Assembly: GCA_963825635.1 (NCBI GenBank) | Contig: CAWGTU010000002.1 | Location: 124,001 to 188,000, forward strand | Reading direction: 5' to 3' | DNA length: 64,000 nt | DNA from: JAOUEA01 sp963825635 | Lineage (GTDB): Bacteria > Actinomycetota > UBA4738 > HRBIN12 | Shown: positions 35,090-43,922 of the stretch, one piece after another | How the letters are laid out: every line of letters starts with the position of its first letter | Position numbering within the stretch: position 1 is the stretch's first letter | The notes under the pieces: model-generated | Seen by the model: only the letters and a program-made list of their open reading frames with translations | Database searches by the model: none | Told to the model about the DNA's origin: nothing | Made by a program: the position numbers and the translations under genes

Positions 35090-35323
35090 GTGTCCACGAC
35101 CGTTTCCACCATCGTCGATGCCAGGGGCCAGTCGTGCCCCGGCCCGCTCGTCTCCCTCGCCAAGGCGCTGAAGGAGGCGTCCTCGGGCGATCTGCTCGAG
35201 CTGCTCGCGACCGATCCCGGCTCGCGCTCCGACATCCCGAGCTGGGCCGAGATCAGCGGCAACGAGCTACTCGAGTCGAGCGAGGCAGCCGGCGAGTACC
35301 GCTACCTCGTGCGGAAGGTCTGA
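35090..35323 (+). CDS. tusA: TusA/SirA-family sulfur carrier
   Basis: 77 residues with the active-site motif CPGPL (Cys16), the defining feature of TusA-like proteins that carry persulfide sulfur between enzymes. A good GGAGGTG lies 8 bases before the GTG start. One base separates it from the DsrE-family gene, the usual partner in persulfide transfer and trafficking. Confidence 0.92.
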   Translation: MSTTVSTIVDARGQSCPGPLVSLAKALKEASSGDLLELLATDPGSRSDIPSWAEISGNELLESSEAAGEYRYLVRKV

Positions 35324-35324
35324 C

Positions 35325-35906
35325 GTGGCCACGACCGAGGATCGAGTGCTCGAGGGCGCCGAGCCGACCTACGCCGAGTTGCTGGCCCGCATCGAGGCGC
35401 TGGAAGCGGCGGCGTCGGGCGCCGTGAAGAAGACGAACAAGCTGACGATCATCGCGTGGGGCGGCGACCTCGATCGCATCTGGCCGACGACGATCCTCGC
35501 GACGACCGCCGCTGCGAGCGGCATGGAGTCGACGGTGTTCTTCACGTTCTGGGGCCTGTTCGCGATCGTGAAGCCCGGCGTGCGCATCACCGGTGACAAC
35601 TGGATGCAGAAGATGATGAGCGCGATGAACCCGGGTTCGGCACAGAAGGCGAAGCTGTCGCATTACAACTTCGCCGGCGCGGGACCGGCGATGTTCAAGA
35701 AGCTCGCCGGCGACCGTCAGGTCGCGGCCCCCGAGGAGCTGATCGCGACCGCGCAGGATCTCGGCGTGCGGTTGATCCCGTGCCAGATGACGATGGACCT
35801 GCTCGGGCTGAAGCGCTCGGACCTGATCGACGGGCTCGAGGAGCCGATCGGAGCGGCGACGGCGATCGCCCACATGCGCGACGCCGCCGTCTCGCTGTTC
35901 ATCTGA
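35325..35906 (+). CDS. DsrE/DsrF-like (DsrE2) sulfur-transfer protein
   Basis: 193 residues. After a short coiled start (LLARIEALEAA) comes the DsrE fold: LTIIAWGGDLDRIWPTTILA, FFTFWGLFAIVKPG and the Cys-containing GVRLIPCQMTMDLLGL. DsrE2 proteins are peripheral membrane persulfide carriers that work with TusA. Translationally linked to tusA; the transporter or enzyme they serve is not adjacent. Confidence 0.88.
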   Translation: MATTEDRVLEGAEPTYAELLARIEALEAAASGAVKKTNKLTIIAWGGDLDRIWPTTILATTAAASGMESTVFFTFWGLFAIVKPGVRITGDNWMQKMMSAMNPGSAQKAKLSHYNFAGAGPAMFKKLAGDRQVAAPEELIATAQDLGVRLIPCQMTMDLLGLKRSDLIDGLEEPIGAATAIAHMRDAAVSLFI

Positions 35907-35979
35907 GCGGAGTCCCGCGGGCCGGTTCGGCGGCGGCCTGGTTGCTCGCGTTAGCGCCTCCATATTCGCTCGAGGCAAC

Positions 35980-36034
35980 TAGGCAGGGACCTCCTTAGTC
36001 TCGCCTGCGTCAGAACACGGAGTTCCTTGCCCAG
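35980..36034. repeat. 55-base palindromic element, copy B
   Basis: Same length and arm positions as the element at 5341-5395 (left GGCAGGGACCTCC, right GGAGTTCCTTGCC). The arms differ by a few substitutions, and the loop is more variable. It sits between the dsrE-like gene and the chromate transporter, about 60 bases before the latter. Another small repeat, CCAG...CTGG, follows it at once. Confidence 0.6.
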
Positions 36035-36082
36035 TAGGCCAACCTGGGTGACCGCCTTGGATCCCCGACAAGGGACGCCCCC

Positions 36083-36088
36083 TACACT
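36083..36088 (+). promoter_or_regulatory. Probable -10 box for leaderless chrA
   Basis: TACACT ends 6 bases before the GTG start of chrA, with no ribosome-binding site between. Confidence 0.5.
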
Positions 36089-36094
36089 CGCGAC

Positions 36095-37468
36095 GTGAGC
36101 CCGGCCGACCCACCCGAGCACGGCGTCTCGTTCCGCGAGGCCGCTCGCTTCTGGATCAAACTCGGGTTCATCAACTTCGGCGGTCCGGCGGGACAGATCT
36201 CCCTGATGCACGAGGAGATCGTCGATCGGCGGAAGTGGGTCTCGAACGGCCGGTTCCTGCACGCCCTGAACTTCTGCATGCTGCTCCCCGGTCCCGAGGC
36301 CCAGCAGCTCGCGATCTACCTCGGGTGGCTCCTTCACCGCATCAAAGGCGGCCTCGTCGCCGGCATCATGTTCGTGCTGCCGAGCGTGTTCGTGATGTTC
36401 GGCCTGAGCTGGCTCTACGTCGTGCACGGCGACGTCACGTGGGTGAGCGCGGTCTTCGCCGGTCTCGCCCCCGCCGTGATCGCGATCGTCGCGGCCGCGA
36501 CGATCCGCATCGGCACGAAGGCGCTCGCCAACGGGCTCATGTTCGGTGTGGCGATCGCTGCCTTCGTCGCGATCTTCTTCCTGCACGTGCCGTTCCCACT
36601 GATCGTGCTCGCCTCCGTGCTGATCGGCTTCGCGGGCGGCGCGATGCGCCCGGACCTGTTCGACGTCGGTGTCGCCCACGAGCTCGAGGAGCAGGAGCGC
36701 ATCGCGATCCGTGACGATGCGCCGCGGGCGCCTCATACCCTGCCGTCGAGGGCGAGGGCCGCGCGCACGCTGGTGATCGGCCTCCTCGTCTGGCTGGTGC
36801 CGATCGTGCTGATCGCCGCCTGGCGTGGTCCCGGCGACACTCTCACCGAGATGGGCTGGTTCTTCTCCCGGGCGTCGCTCGTCACGTTCGGCGGCGCCTA
36901 CGCCGTGCTCGCCTACGTGAACGTCGCCGCGGTGCAGACCTACGGATGGCTCCTGCCCGGCCAGATGGTCGTCGGCCTCGGACTGGCCGAGAGCACTCCC
37001 GGCCCGCTCATCATGGTGCTCGAGTTCGTGGGATTCGTCGGGGCATACCAGAACCCCGGCGAGCTCGATCCTCTCGTCGCGGGCAGCCTCGGCGCCTTCG
37101 TGGCGGTGTGGGCCACGTTCGCTCCCTGCTTCCTCTGGATCTTCCTCGGCGCGCCGTACATCGAGGGACTGCGGGGCAACCGACGCCTGGCCGCCGCCCT
37201 CGAGACCGTCACGGCCGCCGTGGTCGGCGTGATCGCGAACCTCGCCGTGACGTTCGCGATCGCCACGCTGTTCGAGCAGGTGGGCACGGCCAGGCTGCTC
37301 GGCCGCTTCGAGGTTCCCTCGCCGGTGTGGTCGAGCATCGACGTCTTCGCGGCGACGATCGCGGCGGTCGCGTTCGTCGGGCTGTGGCGCCTGGGCTGGA
37401 AGGTGTTGCCGGTGATCGGCGCGAGCGCGCTGGGGGGGCTGCTCTGGTACGGCCTACTCGGGAACTGA
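36095..37468 (+). CDS. chrA: Chromate transporter, two-domain
   Basis: 457 residues with the two CHR halves: FGGPAGQISLMHEEIV with MLLPGPEAQQLAIYLGW in the first, and TFGGAYAVLAYV with GLGLAESTPGPLIMVLEFVGF in the second. About ten to twelve membrane segments. ChrA-type carriers expel chromate and other oxyanions. The last 15 bases overlap the convergent methyltransferase gene. Confidence 0.92.
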   Translation: MSPADPPEHGVSFREAARFWIKLGFINFGGPAGQISLMHEEIVDRRKWVSNGRFLHALNFCMLLPGPEAQQLAIYLGWLLHRIKGGLVAGIMFVLPSVFVMFGLSWLYVVHGDVTWVSAVFAGLAPAVIAIVAAATIRIGTKALANGLMFGVAIAAFVAIFFLHVPFPLIVLASVLIGFAGGAMRPDLFDVGVAHELEEQERIAIRDDAPRAPHTLPSRARAARTLVIGLLVWLVPIVLIAAWRGPGDTLTEMGWFFSRASLVTFGGAYAVLAYVNVAAVQTYGWLLPGQMVVGLGLAESTPGPLIMVLEFVGFVGAYQNPGELDPLVAGSLGAFVAVWATFAPCFLWIFLGAPYIEGLRGNRRLAAALETVTAAVVGVIANLAVTFAIATLFEQVGTARLLGRFEVPSPVWSSIDVFAATIAAVAFVGLWRLGWKVLPVIGASALGGLLWYGLLGN

Positions 37469-38218
37469 CGACCCTCGCCGGGCTCGGATGTTCAGCCGTA
37501 CGTAGTCGATCACTGGGGCGGGCATGCGCGTCGCCACCTCGTGCACGAAGCGCCGGCGTTCGTCCTCGTCCATGCCTTGGACATGGTCGCCCAGGCAGAT
37601 CGCATCCAGGTACGGCTCGAGATCCTCGGCGGGCACCGGCGAAGGCTCCTCGTGTAGCCAGACCTCGGCCCCCGTGAACCCGGCGGTCCTGAGGCGGCGC
37701 AGGGTCTCCGTGGGCGACGCGAAGTGCTTGCGGCCGACGAAGTCCTGGCGGCCGACGAAGTCCTGGCCCAGGTCGCGCAGCGCCGCCTCGACCGACGCGA
37801 TGTTGCCCTCGCCTCCGCACTGGGCGGCCAGTTGCGCACCCGGACGCATCACGGCGGCAAGGTTGTGGAACAACGCGTCGTGGTCGAGCACCCAATGGAG
37901 CGTCGCCGTCGACAGCACCGCGTCGACCTGAGGCTCGATCGGTAGTGCTTCCTGCAGGTCGGCGACCACGTACGTGACGCGGTCCTCGCCGAGCCGGTCG
38001 CGCGCCCGCTCGATCATCGAGGCGGAACCGTCGAGGGCCACGACCTCGCCCCGGGGGAGCCGCTCGAGCAGCGCCGCGGTGACCTGTCCCGTGCCGCACC
38101 CGGCGTCGAGCACCCGCTCGTCCCCGTCGAGCTCGAGCCATGAGAGCACGGTCTCGCCCCACCGGGTCATCGGGATCGGTAGACGGTCGTACTCGGCGGC
38201 GTTCCATTCGCGGGTCAC
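37454..38218 (-). CDS. Class I SAM-dependent methyltransferase (Tam-like)
   Basis: 254 residues. Motif I VLDAGCGTGQVTAALLERL and post-motifs VVALDGSASMIERAR and DAVLSTATLHWVLDHD are those of trans-aconitate methyltransferase-like enzymes; the substrate is uncertain. An exact 18-base duplication inserts DFVGRQ twice (DFVGRQDFVGRK) in the substrate-binding region, without breaking the frame. Confidence 0.86.
   Translation of the reverse strand: MTREWNAAEYDRLPIPMTRWGETVLSWLELDGDERVLDAGCGTGQVTAALLERLPRGEVVALDGSASMIERARDRLGEDRVTYVVADLQEALPIEPQVDAVLSTATLHWVLDHDALFHNLAAVMRPGAQLAAQCGGEGNIASVEAALRDLGQDFVGRQDFVGRKHFASPTETLRRLRTAGFTGAEVWLHEEPSPVPAEDLEPYLDAICLGDHVQGMDEDERRRFVHEVATRMPAPVIDYVRLNIRARRGSSVPE
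37730..37765. repeat. 18-base tandem duplication inside the methyltransferase gene
   Basis: The unit GCGGCCGACGAAGTCCTG occurs twice in a row (37730-37747, 37748-37765). It is in frame and adds six residues. Confidence 0.9.
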
Positions 38219-38403
38219 GGCCGCAAGGCTACCGACGGGGCGGCGGCCGAGGGTTCAGGGCCGTCGTCCCGGGTGAGCATCAGGTATCCCGCGGCGAGCG
38301 CCAGAGCGAGGAGCACCGCGATCCCGATCCCGATCGCGACCCGGCGCCACCGCCCGGCACCGGGTGCCTCCGGCGCGCCGTGTCCGTTGTGTCGCGGGTC
38401 CAT
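38215..38403 (-). CDS. Small single-span membrane protein
   Basis: 62 residues: a polar start MDPRHNGHGAPEAP, one membrane helix (VAIGIGIAVLLALALAAGYLML from about residue 23), then an acidic/Ala-rich tail. The ATG at 38403 follows GGGAGG by 9 bases. It overlaps the methyltransferase start and is probably in one transcript with it. No function can be assigned. Confidence 0.6.
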   Translation of the reverse strand: MDPRHNGHGAPEAPGAGRWRRVAIGIGIAVLLALALAAGYLMLTRDDGPEPSAAAPSVALRP

Positions 38404-38498
38404 CTCGCGCTCGCCTCCCTGTCCCGCGCTCGGTTCCGGTCGCCACGATAGCCCTGTCCGCCGGCAGACCCCACGCATCGGCGCCGTCCGTGTGACAT

Positions 38499-38517
38499 TA
38501 GTTAGCGATGTGAACTA
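38499..38517. promoter_or_regulatory. Inverted repeat upstream of marR-like gene
   Basis: TAGTT, nine bases, AACTA. It overlaps the likely promoter and ends 11 bases before the ATG, as expected for an autoregulating MarR repressor site. Confidence 0.5.
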
Positions 38518-38528
38518 TCGTGCCGAGC

Positions 38529-38972
38529 ATGCCGACCGCTCCCCTCGTCACCGACCGCGCAGGCCTCGCCTCCCATCTGCGCTTGTCGGTGTTCCGTGCC
38601 TCCCGCACCCTGCGGCGTGAGAGCCAGGCCGGCATCTCGCCCACGTTGATGGCCGCGCTCTCCACGATCGAGCGGCACGGGCCGATCACGGCGGGGGACC
38701 TCGCCGCGCATGAGCAGGTGCGCAAGCCGACCGTCACCCGCATCCTCAGCGCCTTGGTCGAGGAGGACCTCGTCGAGCGCACGCCCGATCCGATCGACCG
38801 GCGCGTGTCGTGGGTGCAGCTCACGCCCACCGGCCGCGCCCTGATGCGCACCGTCCGCCGGCGCACGGACCGATACCTGGCGCAGCGGCTGCGCAAGCTC
38901 GACGCCGAGGAGCTCGCGACGCTCGACCGAGCGGCCGAGATCCTCGACCGCATCACCGAGGTGACGCCGTGA
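38529..38972 (+). CDS. MarR-family transcriptional regulator
   Basis: 147 residues with the winged-helix core (ITAGDLAAHEQVRKPTVTRILSALVEEDLVERTPDPIDRR) typical of MarR. The ATG at 38529 is preferred to GTG 38520 because the latter is too close to the probable -10 region. It overlaps the following MFS gene by 4 bases. A repressor-efflux pair, induced by the pump's own substrate, is likely. Confidence 0.88.
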   Translation: MPTAPLVTDRAGLASHLRLSVFRASRTLRRESQAGISPTLMAALSTIERHGPITAGDLAAHEQVRKPTVTRILSALVEEDLVERTPDPIDRRVSWVQLTPTGRALMRTVRRRTDRYLAQRLRKLDAEELATLDRAAEILDRITEVTP

Positions 38973-40258
38973 GCCCGAAGGTGACCGCGGCGATCGGCCG
39001 CACGTTCTCGTCGGTGCGCACGTCGCGCAACTTCCGCCTGTATCTGTTCGGGCAGACGGTCTCGGCGATCGGCACGTGGATGAACTTCACCGCCAGCGCC
39101 TGGCTCGTGCTGCAGCTCACCGACAGCGGCACCGCGCTGGGTGCCAACATCGCGCTCTACTTCCTGCCCGTGCTGCTGCTCGGCGCGTACGGCGGCGTCC
39201 TCGCGGACCGGTTCGACAAGCGGCACATCCTGATGGTGACCCAGGCGGCGTACGGCCTCGTCGCGCTCACGCTGTGGGCCCTCGTCGCGACCGACGTCGC
39301 CGAGCTCTGGATGGTCTACGTGCTCTCGCTCGCCTCGGGTGTGGTGACCGCGATCGACAACCCGTCGCGGCAGAGCTTCTACATCGAGATGGTCGGCGAG
39401 GAACACGTCCGCAACGCGGTGAGCCTGAACTCCGCGGCGTTCACCGGCTCGCGCATCTTCGGCCCCGCGATCGCGGGCGCGTTGATCGCCACGGTGGGCA
39501 TCGCGACATGCTTCCTGATCGACGGCATCTCCTACGTGGCCGTGCTGATCGCCCTGTTCGCGATGCGCCCCGCCGAGCTGCATCCGCAGAAGCGCTCGAC
39601 CCGTGAGCGCGGCCACCTCGTGGCGGGCCTGAAGTACGTGTGGGCGACCGATGAGCTGCGACGTCCCCTGATCGCGATGGCGGTCGTGTTCACCGTCTCC
39701 TTCAACTTCGCGGTCTTCGTGCCGCTGCTCGCCGAGCGCACGTTCGGCGGCGACGCCGGCACGTTCGGCGCCCTCTCGGCCCTCGCCGGCATCGGGTCGT
39801 TCGTCGGCGCGATCGTGATGGCGAGCCGAGTGGCCGAGCCGCAGATGCGCGACCTCGCGCTGTGGGCCGTCGCGGCCGGTGTCTCGCTCGTGCTCCCCGG
39901 TCTTGCCCCCACGCTCTGGTCCGCGGGGGCGGCCATGATCCCGATGGGCTTCACGATCATGGCGTTCATGATCACCGGCAACACGATGTTGCAGCTGAAC
40001 GCGAGGCCCGAGGCACGGGGCCGGGTGATGGCGCTCTACGGCATCGTCTTCCTGGGCTCGACCCCGATCGGCGCTCCGATCGCCGGTGTGATCGGAGAGC
40101 ACCTGGGCGCGCGCGTCGGATTCGCGCTCAGCGGGCTCGTGGCCATCGCGCTGGGTGTGGCCCTGCTCGCGGCGCGACGCCGGGCGATCGGCGCCGGTGA
40201 GACGCAGGGGAACGAGGGACTCGACACGAGCGCAGGATCGGCGATCCCCGCCGGGTAG
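38969..40258 (+). CDS. MFS transporter (EntS/transmembrane effector type)
   Basis: 429 residues, about twelve membrane segments, with the family start RNFRLYLFGQTVSAIGTWM and the loop GVLADRFDKRHILM. These proteins export drugs, siderophores or peptides. The GTG start overlaps the marR stop (GTGA), so this is the probable target of that regulator. Confidence 0.87.
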   Translation: MSPKVTAAIGRTFSSVRTSRNFRLYLFGQTVSAIGTWMNFTASAWLVLQLTDSGTALGANIALYFLPVLLLGAYGGVLADRFDKRHILMVTQAAYGLVALTLWALVATDVAELWMVYVLSLASGVVTAIDNPSRQSFYIEMVGEEHVRNAVSLNSAAFTGSRIFGPAIAGALIATVGIATCFLIDGISYVAVLIALFAMRPAELHPQKRSTRERGHLVAGLKYVWATDELRRPLIAMAVVFTVSFNFAVFVPLLAERTFGGDAGTFGALSALAGIGSFVGAIVMASRVAEPQMRDLALWAVAAGVSLVLPGLAPTLWSAGAAMIPMGFTIMAFMITGNTMLQLNARPEARGRVMALYGIVFLGSTPIGAPIAGVIGEHLGARVGFALSGLVAIALGVALLAARRRAIGAGETQGNEGLDTSAGSAIPAG

Positions 40259-40359
40259 TCGCGCGAGATGGTCGAGCCGGAGACGGCGCGGGAGTCACCT
40301 CTGCAGAGGCGCGTTCCCGGCCGACTCCGGCCCCGTGAGCCCGCGAGGGGGATCCCGGG

Positions 40360-40515
40360 CTACGCGGTGAGGGACGGAACCCCGCTGAACCAGACGATCT
40401 CGGTGTTCCGCGAGAAGGCGAGGAGCGAGGCGTACCACCCTGGCTCGTACGCGATCTGGGTGCAGTGGGAACATCCACTGACGGTGCCGACCGAGTGGTC
40501 CTTGTGATCGTCCAT
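40360..40515 (-). CDS. Small CxxC protein, unknown
   Basis: 51 residues, too short for most gene finders. It starts MDDHKDHSVG, has a CSHC motif at residues 15-18, and is rich in aromatic residues (YEPGWYASLLAF, IVWFSGVP), giving a composition unlike antisense noise. AAGGA lies about 11 bases before the ATG. It is convergent with the MFS gene. A small metal- or disulfide-binding protein is possible; no family recognised. Confidence 0.5.
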   Translation of the reverse strand: MDDHKDHSVGTVSGCSHCTQIAYEPGWYASLLAFSRNTEIVWFSGVPSLTA

Positions 40516-40687
40516 CCGTCCGATCCTTCCGTCCGTCCGAGGGCCCGAGGGCTCTCTTCTCGAGGGACATGGTGCGCGCAGGTCACGTCGAGGTCGATAC
40601 CCATGGCACGGGGAAACTAGCTACCGTGACCTAAGTAAGTAGGGCTACGTACGTCGTCGTACGGGAGCATGGGCACACGCCCCGTCC

Positions 40688-42166
40688 TCACTCGTCGAGG
40701 AGCTCGCGATCGATGCGCCACTCGCCGTCGGGTTCATCTCGGCTCACATCGATCACGGTGCCGTCAGCGAGAGACAGCCGGAATCTCCGCACGCGCACAC
40801 CGTCGCGTTCGTCGAGCGCGCTACGCAGGACATCGACGGGCTCCTCGACACCACCCCAGATCACCGCCCGTGGCCACTCCTCGGCCTTCCCGCCCTCGAC
40901 GAACCGCAGGCGGATCTCGGGGGCCCGGGCGAGCCATCGGGGCAGCACCGGCACCCAGAGCAGGAACGCGATGCCCACGAGGGCGGCCGAGCCCTGCTCG
41001 CCGAGCGCCGGGAGCAGGGGCACCGCGAGCAGCGCGGCGGTCAATCGAGCGATGTTGTAGACGACGTCGTAGGCCGCGAAGACGCGTCCGCGCAGGCCGT
41101 CGGGCACGGCTTCCTGCACCATCGTGTCGACCGGCACCTTCTTCCACGCGAAGGTGAGGCCGACGACGAAGCTCGCGACCAGCAGGGTCCAGGGCAAGAC
41201 GAGCAGGCTCACCGCGAGGATCGCGACGCCGCCCACGGCGAACGAGCCGGCGATGATGCGCTCCCTCGGGAACCGCCGGTCGAGGGCGCCGACGGTCGCG
41301 AGGCCCGCGAACACCCCCACGCCGCCCGCGCCGATCAGCCACGAGAACGATCCCACCCCCTGTGCGAAGCGTTCCCGGAAGACGACCAGCGCGAGCACGA
41401 GGATCAGCCCTTGGCCGATCTGGTCGAGCCCGATCGAGGTGATCGGCCCGACCGCTCGAGGCGTGTGCACGATATGGCGCAGGCCCTGCACGAACTCCAC
41501 CCCGACCCGCCGCACCTGGTGCCGAAGCAGCTCGGGCGACTCGGGCAGCTGCAGCGGTCGCAGGTCGCTGCGGATGCTCCGCGCGAGCATCGAGGCGGAC
41601 ACCCACATCACGGCCGCGAGGACGACGATCGCCGCCGTGCCGAACGCGTCGGCGACGAGCCCGCCGGCGAAGACGCCGACGAGCAGGGCGACCGTGCCGC
41701 CAACGGTGGCGATCGAGTTCGCCGCGAGCAGGTCCTCGGTGGGCACGAGGCGCGGTACGACCGCCTGGGCGGTCGCGAGGAAGAAGCGATTCACCGACGT
41801 CACGAACAGCGCCCCGCCGAAGTAGAGAGCGGATTGACGCGTCGGGTTCGCGAGCACGAGGAACACCGGCGCCGCCCGCAGCAACGGCGCCACGACCATG
41901 ATGCGCCGGCGAGACCAACGGTCGATGAAGACCCCGACGAACGGGCCGATCACCGAGTAGGGCACGATCACGATCGCCGAGGCGAGCGCGAAGCTCGCGG
42001 CCGTGGTCGCGCGCTCGGGGGAGAAGACGAGCGAGGCGACGAGCGCGGCCTGGATCAGACCGTCGGCGGACTGGCTGACGAGCCTCATCGCGAACAGCCG
42101 GCGGAAGTCGGCGTGGCGCAGGGCGTCTCGCGGGCTGCCGATGCGGGTGGGGGCGGGAACACTCAT
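40688..42166 (-). CDS. MFS transporter with soluble C-terminal domain
   Basis: 492 residues. Twelve-helix MFS core (loop VGVFIDRWSRRRIMVV; second half GLRGRVFAAYDVVYN), followed by about 85 soluble residues (from about 405) rich in charged beta-type sequence (FRLSLADGTVIDVSRDEPDG). The ATG at 42166 is chosen because TACGAT ends 9 bases before it (leaderless form); a GTG at 42175 would overlap that box. Substrate unknown. Confidence 0.83.
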   Translation of the reverse strand: MSVPAPTRIGSPRDALRHADFRRLFAMRLVSQSADGLIQAALVASLVFSPERATTAASFALASAIVIVPYSVIGPFVGVFIDRWSRRRIMVVAPLLRAAPVFLVLANPTRQSALYFGGALFVTSVNRFFLATAQAVVPRLVPTEDLLAANSIATVGGTVALLVGVFAGGLVADAFGTAAIVVLAAVMWVSASMLARSIRSDLRPLQLPESPELLRHQVRRVGVEFVQGLRHIVHTPRAVGPITSIGLDQIGQGLILVLALVVFRERFAQGVGSFSWLIGAGGVGVFAGLATVGALDRRFPRERIIAGSFAVGGVAILAVSLLVLPWTLLVASFVVGLTFAWKKVPVDTMVQEAVPDGLRGRVFAAYDVVYNIARLTAALLAVPLLPALGEQGSAALVGIAFLLWVPVLPRWLARAPEIRLRFVEGGKAEEWPRAVIWGGVEEPVDVLRSALDERDGVRVRRFRLSLADGTVIDVSRDEPDGEWRIDRELLDE

Positions 42167-42225
42167 CGCCGCCACATCGTAGGTGCCCCTCCAGTCGCGC
42201 CCCTGCCCACGCCGATACCCGAGGG

Positions 42226-42858
42226 ATGCGACGAGCGATCGGGTTGGCGACGATGCTCGTGTCGGCAGGCGTCATGCTGCCCGGTCCGACCGCCGTGGGC
42301 GCCCCGGCGGCCGGGCCTCGTGGCGCCCAGCCCTCCGCGCTCACGATCGCGGTCGAGGACTACTACTTCAACCCCGGCTCCCCGACGATCGGCCGCGGAG
42401 ACACCGTGACCTTCGACTTCGTCGGCGGCGTCACGCACACCGCGACCGACAGCTCGGGCCTCGAGCTGTTCGATTCGGACAACGTGCCTCCGGGCAGCGG
42501 CCCGAGCCTGTCATTCACGTACGAGGCGGCCGGCGTCTACAACTTCGTCTGCACCCCCCACACGGGCATGGCCGGGCGCGTCTCCGTGCCGTTGCGAGCG
42601 GCCCCGGCGACAGGTCGCCGGCATGCCACGTTCACGCTCGTCTGGGCGTCCGCGGCGGCCACCGGCGAGCACGTCTACGATGTGCAGATCCGGCGCCCCA
42701 CGGGGACGTGGAGCGTGTGGCGCATCGGGGTGACGACACGCAGCGACATGTTCGAACCGAGGAAGGCGGGCCGGTACCGCTTCCGGGCACGGATGCGCGA
42801 CGTGGGGCTCGGCGAGTCCTCGAGGTGGTCACCCGCCTCGTCCATCGAGGTCCGCTGA
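42226..42858 (+). CDS. Secreted cupredoxin with extra beta domain
   Basis: 210 residues. Signal peptide to about residue 26, then a plastocyanin-like domain with all type-1 copper ligands: His in GGVTHTATD, and Cys, His and Met in NFVCTPHTGMAG. A second ~85-residue domain (TLVWASAAATGEHVYDVQIRR, GRYRFRARMRDVG) looks like fibronectin type III. It is a likely exported electron carrier. The start lies 60 bases from the divergent MFS gene. Confidence 0.85.
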   Translation: MRRAIGLATMLVSAGVMLPGPTAVGAPAAGPRGAQPSALTIAVEDYYFNPGSPTIGRGDTVTFDFVGGVTHTATDSSGLELFDSDNVPPGSGPSLSFTYEAAGVYNFVCTPHTGMAGRVSVPLRAAPATGRRHATFTLVWASAAATGEHVYDVQIRRPTGTWSVWRIGVTTRSDMFEPRKAGRYRFRARMRDVGLGESSRWSPASSIEVR

Positions 42859-42935
42859 GCATCCGGTCTCACCTGCGATAGCGTCGGCCCCGTGGGGCTC
42901 TTCTCGAGGGCTCCCGACGCGACGAGGGAGATGCC

Positions 42936-43709
42936 GTGACCCGGTTCAAGGTGGGTGCCCAGTTTCATCCGCAACACACGACGATCGAGATCCTCCGACG
43001 AGGCTGGCGCGAGGCCGACGCGATGGGGGTCGACTCGATCTGGACGTGGGATCACTTCTTCCCGCTGTACGACGGGCCCGACGGTCATCACTTCGAGGGG
43101 TGGACCTTGCTCGCCGCGATGGCCTGTGACACCGAGCGTGCCGAGTTCGGCATGATGGTGACCTGCAACAGCTACCGGAACCCCGACCTGCTCGCCGACA
43201 TCGCGCGCACGGTCGACCACCTGAGCGGGGGCCGGCTGATCCTGGGCATCGGTGCGGGATGGTTCCGGCGCGACTACGACGAGTACGGCTACGAGTTCGG
43301 CACGGCGCCCGACCGCCTGCGGGCTCTCGCTGCCGCGCTGCCTCGGATCGAGTCACGGCTCCGCACGCTCGACCCGCCGCCGGTCCGTGACCCGATGCCG
43401 ATCCTGATCGGCGGGGGTGGAGAGAAGGTGACGCTGCGGCTCGTCGCAGAGCACGCGCAGCTGTGGAACAGCTTCGGACCGCCCGAGACCTTCGCGGCGA
43501 AGAACGCCGTGCTCGACACCTGGTGCGAGCGCGTCGGGCGAGACCCGGGCGAGGTCGAGCGCACGGTGTTGATCGAGGTCCACGAGATCGATCAGCTCGA
43601 CGCGTTCCTCGAGGCGGGGGTGCAGCACCTGATCGTCGAGCTCGGGACGAAGGGCGAGGAACCGTTCGACCTCGCGCCCATCCAGCGCTTGCTCGACATG
43701 CGCGGGTAG
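42936..43709 (+). CDS. Luciferase-like (LLM) F420-dependent oxidoreductase
   Basis: 257 residues of the bacterial luciferase fold. SIWTWDHFFPLYDG, FGMMVTCNSYRNPDLLADIARTVDHLSGGRLILGIGAG and PILIGGGGEKVTLRLVAEHAQLWN match actinobacterial F420-dependent enzymes. Coenzyme F420 rather than FMN is inferred from the subfamily and phylum. The GTG start has GAGGGAG 5 bases upstream. Substrate unknown. Confidence 0.88.
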   Translation: MTRFKVGAQFHPQHTTIEILRRGWREADAMGVDSIWTWDHFFPLYDGPDGHHFEGWTLLAAMACDTERAEFGMMVTCNSYRNPDLLADIARTVDHLSGGRLILGIGAGWFRRDYDEYGYEFGTAPDRLRALAAALPRIESRLRTLDPPPVRDPMPILIGGGGEKVTLRLVAEHAQLWNSFGPPETFAAKNAVLDTWCERVGRDPGEVERTVLIEVHEIDQLDAFLEAGVQHLIVELGTKGEEPFDLAPIQRLLDMRG

Positions 43710-43791
43710 CGCCGACCCGGAGGCGTCCATCCGGTGCTCCGCCGTTCGGCCTAGGCACCCGCGGCACGGTTCTTCGCGACCATCGGCCTGG

Positions 43792-43849
43792 GTATGTGGG
43801 TCGCCCGGCGGTAGCGAGACCTACCGCGTGTCGGCCACCCTTCCCATAC
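43792..43849 (+). promoter_or_regulatory. Possible structured leader RNA before the pilus genes
   Basis: Nested inverted repeats: outer GTATG / CATAC, then TGG / CCA, and an inner perfect 7-bp stem GCGGTAG / CTACCGC with loop CGAGAC. It lies 73 bases before the TadE-like gene in a 213-base gap. It does not match a riboswitch class known to me. Confidence 0.4.
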
Positions 43850-43922
43850 ACATCGAGGGACGCGATCTGCCGGACGGCTCGGAGGCACGGTCACCCTCGA
43901 TCGAGGTGGAAGGACCGGGGCG

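Noticed and set aside
40268..40507. 79-codon plus-strand frame
   Set aside because: Overlaps the better-supported small CxxC gene on the other strand; composition is not protein-like at its start.
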